DNA from: Anthracocystis setariae | Lineage: Eukaryota; Basidiomycota; Ustilaginomycetes; Ustilaginales; Ustilaginaceae | NCBI GenBank assembly: GCA_928724745.1 | Contig: CAKMXJ010000001.1 | Location: 586,484-650,483, forward strand | Direction: 5' to 3' | Length of the DNA stretch: 64,000 nucleotides | Part shown: one piece after another, positions 40,776 through 50,099 of the stretch | Layout: each line of letters begins with the position of its first letter | Position numbering within the stretch: position 1 is the stretch's first letter | The notes under the pieces: generated by a model | The model's database searches: none | Told to the model about the DNA's origin: nothing | Seen by the model: the letters and a program-made list of their open reading frames with translations, nothing else | Position numbers and translations under genes: made by a program

Positions 40776-41239
40776 AACGTCCTGCGCTCGGCCGGGGAGA
40801 GGAGGCCCTGCGTTGGCAGGACGTCAAGCAGACTGGCGAGGATTGGGAGAGTGATCGGCAGCTTCTGGCCTCGCTGGCGCACGCCATAGAGGCGCTTAAA
40901 GCCTCGAAGGGTGCGGCGCACGCGCGCATCGGTGAAGGCAGAGGCGTTGAGGCCAAGGTCGACATGCCATGAGTGGAGGGCGGTGAGGCGATTTCGGATT
41001 GCGTGGTATGTGCGACCCTCGCGACTGAGGGCTGCAACCCACTCCATGAGTGTAGCGTCGGTGGCGGGTAGGCTAACGACGGAGCTGCCAAAATGTCGCG
41101 CGCAGAAAGCTTGGTAGACGGAACAGGCGGAATAGTACTGACGCCTGGAGTTGAGACTGAGACCGTGCCACATGAGGTAGGCGACGTGGCTGGAACGGCC
41201 AAGTTGCCTGGTGAACTCAACTGGGACCTGGCTGAGGGT

Positions 41240-43270
41240 CTGGAAGGCGCGCCCTGGGAGAAGAGCTGACGATGCGCAAGCGGGAACTGGAGGCGGATTT
41301 GCGAAAAACGGCGACGAGAAAGCAAGTCAGCAAGCACATTATCAGCACTGGTGACACGCTGCGGCACAAGGTGTAAGTTGTGACGGAAACAGATGCCAAA
41401 GATCTCGCGCAACAGTGTCTGCGTCAAAGGATCGCGTGAGTGACCGCTGCGAAGCCCGTATTCAACGTTCTTGTTGTCAACGTGAACGACCAAATGTGTG
41501 GCACCTGCGGAGAGGATAGAGGGTAGGAAGCGTCGCAGGCTATCCAGTACCGCAAGAGCTTCCAGGAACCGAATGTTCTTTTTGCGGTGACGTCGCGGAA
41601 CGTCGCGAAAAAAGGTCGCCACGGGCGCGTTGGCGTCGCCTAGGTGGCCTCCAAGTGCACGTGGGCAAGCGTCCGTCCACACATGAGCGACCACGAGGGG
41701 GCTGTGGCCAAGGATAGAGGTACCACACCAGCGGGAGAGGAGGTCGCGCCACCAGCCAAGTTCGTCCACCGCCTGCCGCTGCAACCTCAAGCGAGAGAGA
41801 GGTGAGCGGTGAGCGCGCCTCAGTGCTGCGTAGAGACGGCCAAGGAAGGCGCGTCCGTGTGGGGCTACTTGGGTGACAAACTGAAGTAGGCCAGCAATCT
41901 GCTGGAGCTGCAGCAGTGTCACGCGAGGCGACGCGATGATGCTGTCGCAGACCGAGAGAATGCGAAGGCGGCGAGTGTCGGTGATGCCTACCGTCTGCGA
42001 GACCGTGTCGATTTCGATACCGAGGATTTCGAGACGGGTTGTGGCAGCGAACGTCTTCTCAGGAGCAAGCGAGAATCCAAGACACTTGCAAGCGAGGCCA
42101 AGGAGTCGAGCAGGAAGAGCCGCCTCCTGGCAGCCAAGCGGCACTGCTCCAAAGAAGTCGTCCAAGTAGTGGAAAACGGGTGTGGTGGTGCAGGACGAGA
42201 CCACCCAGTGAAGCATCTCGGCAAAGAGGTTGAAAAGCCAAGGAGAACTCTTACCGCCAAACGTGAGAGCATTCTCCTGATAGGCCACACCATCAAACGT
42301 GAAGCCGAGGAGGCGCGCGTCCGAGACACAGGTGACGATGTGTCTGAAAGCGTCTCGCAAGTCGCCTTTCCAAAGCAAGCACCCAGGAGACTGCGACACG
42401 AACTCTAGAAGCGGTCGAAGAGTCTCGTATTGGATGTTGACAAACTCTTGAGAGATGCCGTCGTTCACAGAGTGCAGCTGGGGTGGGGTGACCCGGGCGT
42501 GGGTGGGAGAGATGGTGGATGGTGCGTAATTTGTCGGAATGAGGCTTGGGGACAGTGCCAATTGGTGAGCAGACGAGCAATGTCGGGTCAGGAACCACGC
42601 TGAGGCGGCCCTCCTGAAGACGAGCCGCAGTCTCACGACGAATGTGCGCAATACCCTTGGCGTCCATGGGGAGGTTTTTAGCCGATCTGCCAACAGAGCG
42701 TAGGGGACCTTCATAACCGATGTGAATGCCGTGAGCGATGGCACCCAAGAGCTGGTCCACGACATGGCGATCTGGGTATGCGTCCAAGAGGGTGCGCCAC
42801 GAGTCCAGACGAGCTTGCAATGAGCCATGCCTGGCAGGGAGGTCGTCTGCAGAGAAGATTGGGACTTGGATGGAGGTGTTGGGGCGAGTTGGTGGCGTCC
42901 AAACCCGAGACTGTAAGAGCTCGAAGAGGCAGGAGTCAGCTTCCGGCAGATCGAGGACTTGCGCTTCGGCTGAGTGAGGCAGGGCTGTTTCACCAAGGTG
43001 CGATAGGGAGGGCGAGGCCTGGCGAGGCAAGACAGCGGGGAGAGAGGGTACAGCGGTACCAGGGGTTGGAGGATTTGGTGACAGGGTCTGGCGAGACCAC
43101 GAGCGCGGAATTAAGGCCTGGCGAGGCTGTGGGGGCTGAGAGGGCGGCGCTAAGCGTAGCGGTGAGGGCAGGCGTGCCTCCGGAGAGCGAGGGGGGGGGA
43201 GAAGGGGCCAGGGAGGTGGAAGAGACACCTGGTGGGGGGGCCGAGACTCACCAGGTGCAGAAGAGGCCAT
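41240..43270 (-). pseudogene. Reverse transcriptase-RNase H of the YR retroelement, frame broken
   Basis: Starts at the ATG overlapping the gag stop. A Pro-rich leader is followed by RT motifs: [20 protein letters not shown] in the first frame; then, one base out of register after about 42,480-42,490, [24 protein letters not shown] with a catalytic Asp, ENALTFGGKSSPWLFNLF and the active-site FHYLDDFFG. RNase H-like sequence follows (AHVWTDACPRALGGHLG, RFLEALAVLDSLRRF, VVHVDNKNVEYGLR, DNVLADLLSRR). The shift lies in a G/C-run stretch (plus-strand GGGGTGGGGTG). Near 41,250-41,275 the frame changes again towards the recombinase; that second change may be a normal gene overlap. The first could be mutation, a base-calling error or recoding. 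Confidence 0.8.
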
Positions 43271-44727
43271 TAGGGAGTGCCACCCGCTTTCGCATCCGCC
43301 TTAGAAGGGGCAGAAGGAAGCAGGGCGGCTCGAGGGCACGACTTGATTGGGTGTGTACCACGGCAGGAGAGACAAAGATGTTGATGCTTGCAGCCGTGGC
43401 CGCTGCACGAGGTGTGGTTGAAGCGCAGGCAGACCTGCGGAGCGGAAGAGGAGCCTGAATTCGACTTCTGCTTCGTCTGTGCGGCGTCTGTCTGGTTGCG
43501 CTTGAGGGGTGCGAACGTCAGCTTGTCTTGGAAAGCTTCATGATCGCGAGTGGACCACACCGCAGCTTGGGCATGCCCAAAACGCTTTTGGCAGACGGTG
43601 AGGATGTACTCAGCGACGTTGCTCCAGATGTGAATGCGGTCCATGTCGATGATGTGGATCAAGAAGTGTGCGAGGGCGGGGCCTAGGGCTGGCTCAGCGC
43701 TGGCAGCAGCTCGAAGGGTCATGTAGACCACCCATACCTGCGTGAAGCTCAACACGTCGGGGACGGTTTTGAGGAAAGCTTTGACGGGCGCGGTGGGGGC
43801 GTTGCTGCCTACGGCAATTTCGACGCCCCCAACGGTGAGTGTGGTGGACGTCTCGGCGCTGGTAGGGGTGTTGGAAGGGCTTCGCAGCTTTCCCAGTTCG
43901 GCAGGAGACAGGCGATCCTCATAGACTGCGTCGGCGAGATCGTTTGAGACCCACGGGAAGAGGCGGTGGGCGGAGGACTCACCTGGGTTCTGCGAGTGAG
44001 CTGTTGGAACAGCTAGGTGCTGCGGTGTGGCAAGCTGCTGGGCGGCGGCGTTGGGTTGGCTGCTGGGCTGCGGGTCGAGTTGAACTGGCTGCGGCTGCGG
44101 CGCTCGCTGTTGGGAGGAGGCGGTGGCGGAGTTGTTTGTTGCAGCTGCGAGCTGCGACCGTCGAAGCTCGTCGACGGTGGTGCAAACGGCTGTCACTTGG
44201 CTCTGGAGGCCACGAACTGCCTTGGTGAGCGAGCTGTTGAGCTCGTGCATCATCGCGTCGAAGGCAATTCTTGTGACATAGTGAGCCTCTGGCGTGCTCG
44301 CCTGGGCACTAGCCGGTCGGCGGGAGGGGATAGGTGCGGTTGGGACGGGGAGAAGGTTGGAAGAGGACTGCGGAGCATGCTGAGAGGTGTTGGAGGTACC
44401 AAAGTCAGCGGTGAGGTGGGTGACAGGTGCTCCTTCCGAGTGGAGGCCTGGGTCGAGAGCTGGAAAGGCATCGGGCGGATCGCGCAGCGAGGCGATTGAG
44501 CTTAAAGTGGCTAACGACGAACCTGAGTCACGTCGAACCGCACCACGGCGTGTGGTGTCAGATCGCAGCCTGCAGGAGAAGCACGACTTGGTAGGCCCAC
44601 CCGAACGGGACCGTGAGACGAATTGGTCGAGAGGTTGGGCAGTGAGACAGCGTGTGCAGCGGCGACTTGGAGCGAGGCGGGACGCGGCTGCTGAGCTAGA
44701 ACCGCTCTGCAGGTCGCTGGAGTCCAT
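43270..44727 (-). CDS. Gag-like protein of the YR retroelement
   Basis: 485 residues. An N-terminal C-x2-C ... C-x2-C pair (CTRC and CFSC, residues ~24-52) looks like a small zinc ribbon. A Gln/Ser/Pro-rich linker follows, then a folded region containing [20 protein letters not shown] and a helical segment around [18 protein letters not shown]. The C-terminus is a Cys/His cluster: [14 protein letters not shown], then [17 protein letters not shown]. This resembles the Gag-like first protein of fungal DIRS-type elements. The stop TAA overlaps the ATG of the next gene as TAATG (43272-43268), suggesting translation by termination and reinitiation. The frame is intact. Confidence 0.75.
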   Translation of the reverse strand: MDSSDLQSGSSSAAASRLAPSRRCTRCLTAQPLDQFVSRSRSGGPTKSCFSCRLRSDTTRRGAVRRDSGSSLATLSSIASLRDPPDAFPALDPGLHSEGAPVTHLTADFGTSNTSQHAPQSSSNLLPVPTAPIPSRRPASAQASTPEAHYVTRIAFDAMMHELNSSLTKAVRGLQSQVTAVCTTVDELRRSQLAAATNNSATASSQQRAPQPQPVQLDPQPSSQPNAAAQQLATPQHLAVPTAHSQNPGESSAHRLFPWVSNDLADAVYEDRLSPAELGKLRSPSNTPTSAETSTTLTVGGVEIAVGSNAPTAPVKAFLKTVPDVLSFTQVWVVYMTLRAAASAEPALGPALAHFLIHIIDMDRIHIWSNVAEYILTVCQKRFGHAQAAVWSTRDHEAFQDKLTFAPLKRNQTDAAQTKQKSNSGSSSAPQVCLRFNHTSCSGHGCKHQHLCLSCRGTHPIKSCPRAALLPSAPSKADAKAGGTP

Positions 44728-44799
44728 GGTCGGGCTGGCCGCTCTGGCGGGGGTTGGCCTCGCCGGGCAATTGGAAGCTGTTGTTGGGTAACGTAAGCT

Positions 44800-44965
44800 A
44801 ACTAAAATTTTTGCCTAAGCGAGCCTGGGATCAGCGCGGCTAAGCAGAGACGCGATGAGGAGGAGAGAGAGAGAGAGAGAGAGCGGAGTGCAAAAATTGG
44901 TAAAAGGTCACCCAGGCTCGCTAAACGGACGATGTCACGTGTCGACTATCGCACGAGACAGACCA
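44800..44965 (-). repeat. Terminal repeat A1 of the YR retroelement
   Basis: 166-bp copy of A2 marking the 5' end of the element on the minus strand. Flanking sequence diverges from the A2 copy immediately on both sides. Confidence 0.9.
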
Positions 44966-45488
44966 AAATCAAGGCAGCCGTCAAACCCGGGCCATGATGG
45001 CTGCAAGGATACTGTATCAAAGCAAAGCGAGAGTAAGTACTTAGTAAAAAATAAAATAAAAAAAAACCCGGTTGCCGCGGAGTGTGGAGTAACAGCAGAC
45101 GGCGAAAGTGCGCTCTTGCCGCCGCCGCTGCTGCTGCTGCTGCTGCCGGACAGGAAACAGCAACTGCAGAGGGTACAGTAGAACTGACTAGGTGAAAACC
45201 ACACCCAAGCCTGACGAGTTTGGCTGGCGCCCGGTGAGCTTCGACCTTGATCCTTGCCGTGAACTCCAGATGGTCCACTGACCAACGCCTGACCACCTCG
45301 ACTTGAATTCAGTCCGACCCTCGCCTTGACCGTCCGTATAAGACCTTGTCACCTGGCCTCCCTCCCTTCGCCAACCTCGCTCCACTTGGCCTCCACACCT
45401 ACAGCCACACCATCGTACAAGACCCAAGTTGGACACTTTTTTCTGCGCACCGTCTACAATACTTGGAAACAGGCTCAACTTGGCACAT
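44966..45488. other. Promoter region of the monooxygenase gene, next to the retroelement end
   Basis: 523 bp from the A1 end of the YR element to the monooxygenase ATG. Contains an A-rich tract (45,040-45,066), a GCT repeat near 45,125-45,145 and CGTATAAGA at about 45,335-45,343 as a possible TATA box. Confidence 0.45.
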
Positions 45489-47690
45489 ATGGCAGCCATG
45501 TCCACATCCACACAAGCTTTCTCTGCGCCAGGGCAGGCAATCGAGGAGACCAAGGCGGGTGGTCACCATGCCCACGGTACTCACAACTACCCTGATCCTC
45601 TCACTCACATCGACCGCACCTCGTGGGATGTCACCATCATCGGCGCCGGCCCGGCTGGTCTGATGCTTGCCACGTCTCTGGCTCGCTTCGGCGGCTTTGA
45701 CGTGCTGGTCATCGACGAGCGATCCGAACCCACCACCGCTGGCCGTGCCGACGGTATCCAGCCACGAACCATCGAAGTGCTCCGCAACATGGAGCCACTC
45801 GGTTCCGAATTCTTCAATCGCAGCGCACCTTCATACGAGCGAACCTTTTGGGACCCTCGCTCCGATGGTCAGCGTGGCATCGAGCGTACCCGACGAGTTC
45901 AGTCGTTCCCTACCGATATGGAGATCCAGGACAACTGTACGCTCGGTCTTCAGCAGGGTCTCATCGAGGGTGGCTTCCTCAGGGACATGGAGCGACATGG
46001 TCAGCGTGTCACTCGTCCTTGGGCTTACCAGAATTTCGAGATGACCGATGACCCAGTCTACCCCGTCACAGTCACTCTTGAAAAGATGAAGCCCGTCCTT
46101 GAGTCTACCAACGAAGGTGGTGCACCTATCAGCATCATCAAGCCCACCGGCGAGACCAAGACCATCCGAACCAAGTACCTCGTCGGCTGCGATGGTGGTC
46201 GATCGCGCCTTCGTAAGACACTCGAGGACCGTCACAATTTCACGTTCAACGGCGATTGGGTTGACACGCTCTGGGCAGCGCTCGACTGCGTTGTTGAAAC
46301 CAACTTCCCCGATGTGCGCAAGATCGCCGCTATTCACTCCAAGAACCATGGTGCGCTCTACATCTTCCCACGAGAGAACAACGAGAAGGGTGAGCCCATC
46401 ATCCGATGCTACACTCAGGTCAACCGACTGGGCGGCGAGAAGAGCAAGGAGTCGGCGTTGGATGCACGCGACAAGGTCACCGCCGAGATGGTGATGAAGG
46501 CTATCAAGGAGATCGCCTACCCGTACAAGTTTGACTTCAAGGGTGTCGAGTGGTTTACGTGCTATCCGATTGGTCAGCGGCTTGTGTCGAGATACTCGCT
46601 TCCTGCGGGCAAGACTGCTAGCGGTGGTGCGTTCCCTGCACACCGTGTTCTTCTGGCGGGTGATGCTTGCCACACGCACTCGCCCAAGGCTGGTCAGGGT
46701 ATGAACACTGCCATCATCGACTCGCAAGCGATGGCGTGGAGGATCAACCTGGTGGAAAAGGGATTGGCTGACGCGGACATCTTGCTCGGCACGTACCACG
46801 ATGAACGTTGGGCTACGGGTAAGCAGCTGATCGACTTTGACGCCGAGTATTCGGCGCTTTTCTCGGGCGAGGTTCCCAAGAACACGCCAGAGGTCGCCAC
46901 CATGACCGAAGCCGAGAAACGCGAACATTTTATCAACATCCAGCGTCGAAACGCCGCATTTACTACGGGTGCCGGTGTGATCTACGCCGACAACGTGCTC
47001 AACTATCGCGATCCATCGAAGCTCGGGATTGGCAAGATTACGGATAAGCTCGAGCCGGGACGTCGGTTGCAGCCGGCTTGGGCGACGAGGTGGTCGAATT
47101 CGCAGCCGGTGCGTATGATTCACGAGATTCAATTCACCGCTCCCGGTGGATTCCGTTTGTACGTGTGTGCAGGCGATCTGAACAAGAACATGCGTCATCT
47201 CGAGGCTTTTGCTAAGCACCTCGCTTCGGAAAAGTCGTTTGTTAATCGGTTTCGTGCCAATCAGCGTGCACACGTTTTGGCCAACCAGGCGTATCACCAA
47301 TTGCCCATGTCGCTTAACACCGGCCTTTCCGACGGTTTCGCTTCGGAAGCCAATCCTTTCTTTCATCTGCTGCTGATTGTCAAATCGCAACGTTTCGAGA
47401 TTGAGATCGAGCAGATCGCACATCTCGGCGCACTTAAAAGTATGCTTTACTGCGACGATATTGAAGCAGGTCATGGCGCTTTCAAGGTTACCCTCGACAA
47501 TCAATTTGTTGGTGCATTGCATGACAAGTGGGGTTTACCTGATGGTGGTATAGTAGTAGTAAGACCAGACGGTTACGTCGGTGCAATCACCCCCATTTAT
47601 GACTTCAATGCGCTAGAGATCTACTTTAACGCTTTCCTCCGTCCCTCCTCCTCTTCCACCAACACAACAACAAGTGCTGCCCGCTTGTAA
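45489..47690 (+). CDS. FAD-dependent phenol 2-monooxygenase-type hydroxylase
   Basis: 733 residues, intronless. The Rossmann motif VTIIGAGPAGLMLATSLARF binds FAD; VGCDGGRSRLRK is the DG motif binding FAD and NADPH; LLAGDACHTHSPKAGQGMN is the GD motif contacting the FAD ribityl chain. The C-terminal ~200 residues (GGFRLYVCAGDLN; IVVVRPDGYVGAITP) form the thioredoxin-like domain of phenol hydroxylase. Such enzymes hydroxylate phenol or related aromatics ortho to the OH using NADPH and oxygen, feeding catechol-type degradation. The exact substrate is not predictable. No neighbouring aromatic-pathway gene lies in the window. A second ATG nine bases downstream is an alternative start. Confidence 0.9.
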   Translation: MAAMSTSTQAFSAPGQAIEETKAGGHHAHGTHNYPDPLTHIDRTSWDVTIIGAGPAGLMLATSLARFGGFDVLVIDERSEPTTAGRADGIQPRTIEVLRNMEPLGSEFFNRSAPSYERTFWDPRSDGQRGIERTRRVQSFPTDMEIQDNCTLGLQQGLIEGGFLRDMERHGQRVTRPWAYQNFEMTDDPVYPVTVTLEKMKPVLESTNEGGAPISIIKPTGETKTIRTKYLVGCDGGRSRLRKTLEDRHNFTFNGDWVDTLWAALDCVVETNFPDVRKIAAIHSKNHGALYIFPRENNEKGEPIIRCYTQVNRLGGEKSKESALDARDKVTAEMVMKAIKEIAYPYKFDFKGVEWFTCYPIGQRLVSRYSLPAGKTASGGAFPAHRVLLAGDACHTHSPKAGQGMNTAIIDSQAMAWRINLVEKGLADADILLGTYHDERWATGKQLIDFDAEYSALFSGEVPKNTPEVATMTEAEKREHFINIQRRNAAFTTGAGVIYADNVLNYRDPSKLGIGKITDKLEPGRRLQPAWATRWSNSQPVRMIHEIQFTAPGGFRLYVCAGDLNKNMRHLEAFAKHLASEKSFVNRFRANQRAHVLANQAYHQLPMSLNTGLSDGFASEANPFFHLLLIVKSQRFEIEIEQIAHLGALKSMLYCDDIEAGHGAFKVTLDNQFVGALHDKWGLPDGGIVVVRPDGYVGAITPIYDFNALEIYFNAFLRPSSSSTNTTTSAARL

Positions 47691-48380
47691 AATAACGTTA
47701 TCTTTGCCTCTGAATCTTGTCCCCCCCCCCCCCACCCCCACCATCCTCTCTCTTGGCTCTCCAAAAACCCCCACTCCCCCCCCCATTTCTTAAAATTTTC
47801 GCCCAAACAAACTCCAACAGCGTGCGGCAGTCCTGAAATTGTAAAAAAAAAAAAAAAAAAAAAGTCCATTTTGATGCGGAGAAACTTGTGATCCAGCCAG
47901 CACGCACCCGAGGTAACTTAGCGTTACATGCGATCCAGAGATAAAACCGTGCAGATGGGGGGTAACTTTAGCAGACAAGCAAAGTTGCGACATAAAAGTA
48001 CAGGATAACGAAATGTGCTAAAAGGAGGAAAGAGGGTGAGGTGGCGCAAAGCCACCTCAAGGGTTTATAAGGTGGCCGCCGCCCGTTCTGCTTGGGGCAG
48101 ATTCGGGTGCCTGCGCTGCGCAAAGGCGTTGAAACCACCAAAGGCGACGAAGCGCAGGGTAAGCGTCTTGTGGCGCAGAGAGCGGAACGAAACTGCGCCG
48201 GTGTTACACGCTATGAAGCAATATGATGACGGATGGATAGGATACGATGACAAGACGTTCCGAGGAAAGGTCCGCATGCTCCAATAATGCACGTGTCAGG
48301 TCAAAAAAAGTGCGGAACAGCCGAAGCGTGCGAAAAGCTTAGACAAAGAAGAGGTGGATCGGCGGTCACCGATGCACTTT
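47691..48380. other. Convergent intergenic region with homopolymers
   Basis: About 690 bp between two converging genes. Holds a C13 run near 47,720-47,732 and an A-run of about 20 at 47,843-47,862. No gene recognised. Confidence 0.45.
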
Positions 48381-50099
48381 TTAGAGCAAACTGGCAATGC
48401 TCATCGTAGACCGTGGCGTTGCTGGTGTATCGCCGTCAGACTCAGCCTCTTGTTTAATCCTTTTTTCCGACTTGACCTGCAACAGCGTTGGCCGCGCCAG
48501 TGGTTTAGCGCCAACCGCTTCACTGTGGATCGAGGCATCGTCTTTCCAAGACGAGGCATCCGAGTCGGCATCGCCTTCGTTGATCACGCTTGGTCGCGCG
48601 CCGCTGCTGACAGGCGCACTAGGGCTCGCCTTCTTCGCCCAAGAGAATTCACCAAACGTCGTACGCAAATGTGGATTGGGTTGGCTCAAGCGCTTCACAG
48701 GCAGCTCCTTGGCTTGCTCGGCGAGCGCTTCCAAACCAGAGCACGATCGTTGACGGTGTTCGATCAGTTCGGCCAGATTCGACAGCACGCCCACTAGACC
48801 GCCCGAGGAGCCACGCTGTGATGATGAGAAAGATCCGTTTGGTGCACTTTGCGGTGTTCGCAAGGCTGCTGCGTGCGCATCGCCGAAGGGCGACGTTCCC
48901 CTGGACATGATGCGAGACTGAGGTGCCGAGTGCTGCTTGGGAGTTGTTGAATCGCGTACCTTGTCTTCGAGTTCTGCCGGCGGAGGCAACGTGGGGTTCG
49001 GGTTGTGAAGCGGGTCAATACGTACAGAGCTACGGCGACGCTCCAGTTCCAGTGCCTTGTGTGCCCATTCCTTTTCAAAGCGGTAAAAGCGACTGTATGT
49101 TTGAGCTGCTTCCTTGGCCTCGTCGAGAATCGATCCGCCAGACAAGGATGCTCCAGACGGCGAATCAGTCTGGGTGAGAGTGATGGCTGGCATGTTGGAA
49201 GCAGACGGGGGTGAGACCGAACGCTGCTTAGCTTTGGCGACTTCGTCGTCCACGTTGACAGCTGCCACGGACGAAGTGGATTGGTTCCGCGCTGCTGTTG
49301 AATCCTCTGAAAGCTGAGCTGCGTTGATGGGCTGAGAAGCAAGAGGGCTCTTGGGTGTTGTAGGAGTCGCCGGCACGCCTAGCGCCTTGACAGGCTCTTT
49401 GGTGGGAGAAGATGGTGTGGTCGCAGAAGGAGTGGAAGCTCGCGATGAAGTTGGTGTGAGGCCGAGATGGTTGGCTAACGCAGTGGCGATGGCGACATTT
49501 TGCGAGGCGCTCTCTACGTGGCGGGTGATGTCGAGACTCATGGTGCCGACACTGGCCTTACGAGCCTGTTCGATGAGCACGCCGAGCTGCTCGACACGCT
49601 GGCGCTTTTGTTCGTGTTCGGAATTGTTGGCTGACATGCGACGCTGACCGACTTGGCTGTGCAGCACTGCCGCCGCCGCTGCTGTAGCCAGATTGATGAT
49701 ACTAGCGCGACGGAGAGGATCAGACGGAAGCTGAATCTCAGAGGCCGGGACCTTGAACGGCGTGGACGAGTCGGAGTCGGCATCGAACTTGCGCTTGAGG
49801 CCTTGCGGCTCGGCGGTGGGTGCCGGACAAGTGCTTGTTGGTGACGACATTGCGAGGCTCGATTCTGAAGCGTGCTGCGAAAGATTGCTGATAAGTTGGT
49901 TGATGGCAAGTTTGGATGAAGCTGGATGTCGCTCGGATGCGATGTTTGAGGTGGCGATCGAAGCGTTGCTAGACAGGTCAACTCGGGAGCCTCGACGTGA
50001 TGTAGGTGCGCTACCGACGTGAACGTCGACCCAGGATCCTCGACGGGAAGCAGGTGAAGATGGCGTCAAGGATGGTCTACGAGTAGCAACGGCGGACAT
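48381..50099 (-). CDS. Serine-rich protein of unknown function
   Basis: 572 residues, intronless, not recognised. It is dominated by Ser, Thr, Pro and Ala. Visible features: repeated SRRGS-type basic/Ser motifs at the N-terminus (SRRGSWVDV, SRRGSRVDL), basic clusters LKRKFD and EHEQKRQR that could be nuclear localisation signals, an Ala run with LATAAAAAVLHSQ, many SPTK/TPTTP proline-directed sites, and two probable helical segments (EAAQTYSRFYRFEKEWAHKA; VLSNLAELIEHRQRS). The C-terminus has LLQVKSEKRIKQEAESD with a sumoylation-like VKSE. A regulatory nuclear protein is plausible but not shown. The uninterrupted 1.7-kb frame with a clear ATG supports a real gene. Confidence 0.7.
   Translation of the reverse strand: MSAVATRRPSLTPSSPASRRGSWVDVHVGSAPTSRRGSRVDLSSNASIATSNIASERHPASSKLAINQLISNLSQHASESSLAMSSPTSTCPAPTAEPQGLKRKFDADSDSSTPFKVPASEIQLPSDPLRRASIINLATAAAAAVLHSQVGQRRMSANNSEHEQKRQRVEQLGVLIEQARKASVGTMSLDITRHVESASQNVAIATALANHLGLTPTSSRASTPSATTPSSPTKEPVKALGVPATPTTPKSPLASQPINAAQLSEDSTAARNQSTSSVAAVNVDDEVAKAKQRSVSPPSASNMPAITLTQTDSPSGASLSGGSILDEAKEAAQTYSRFYRFEKEWAHKALELERRRSSVRIDPLHNPNPTLPPPAELEDKVRDSTTPKQHSAPQSRIMSRGTSPFGDAHAAALRTPQSAPNGSFSSSQRGSSGGLVGVLSNLAELIEHRQRSCSGLEALAEQAKELPVKRLSQPNPHLRTTFGEFSWAKKASPSAPVSSGARPSVINEGDADSDASSWKDDASIHSEAVGAKPLARPTLLQVKSEKRIKQEAESDGDTPATPRSTMSIASLL

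Larger units (their letters stand above)
30560..41173 (-). pseudogene. Tyrosine recombinase of the YR retroelement, split by the chromovirus
   Basis: N-terminal part 41173-40771, C-terminal part 31098-30560. Removing the inserted element and one copy of its AGGCG duplication restores one uninterrupted 313-codon frame, with FA and SAFTLAYACFLRCGEFTW meeting exactly at the insertion point. The recombinase residues are in the C-terminal part: Arg in FLRCGEF, H-x2-R in GHSFRRGAASW, Trp in LGRWSSD, and the nucleophile Tyr in CYKRYID. The N-terminal part (SLNSRRQYYSACSVYQAFC) is the DNA-binding core. Coding sequence probably extends somewhat upstream of the chosen ATG (VEFTRQLGRSSHVAYL). In its present state the gene cannot make an active recombinase. 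Confidence 0.88.
30034..44965 (-). mobile_element. Tyrosine-recombinase retrotransposon with split direct repeats, interrupted
   Basis: Minus-strand element of the DIRS/Ngaro/PAT class: Gag, RT-RNase H and a tyrosine recombinase, no protease or DDE integrase seen. Read 5' to 3' on the minus strand the order is A1 (44965-44800), genes, B1 (30474-30371), A2 (30370-30205), a 67-bp spacer, B2 (30137-30034). B1 and A2 abut without a gap, the same junction that joining the two outer ends would create; this is the hallmark of split-direct-repeat YR elements. No target duplication is visible, as expected. Removing the nested chromovirus leaves about 5.26 kb. Assignment to a named clade would need phylogeny. 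Confidence 0.88.

Noticed and set aside
40466..41173. 235-codon frame that runs from the recombinase into the LTR
   Set aside because: Only the part down to 40771 is recombinase; the rest is LTR sequence and not a natural C-terminus.
45831..47522. 563-codon open frame antisense to the monooxygenase gene
   Set aside because: It exactly mirrors a well-supported gene, has no domain, and arises from the codon bias of the sense strand.
47843..47862. A-run as the tail of a SINE or processed copy
   Set aside because: No upstream Pol III boxes or duplicated target site could be seen; plain homopolymer. The T-run at 55,379-55,399 was rejected for the same reason.
48015..48287. 90-codon basic frame downstream of the monooxygenase
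   Set aside because: Composition follows local purine bias; no family resemblance.
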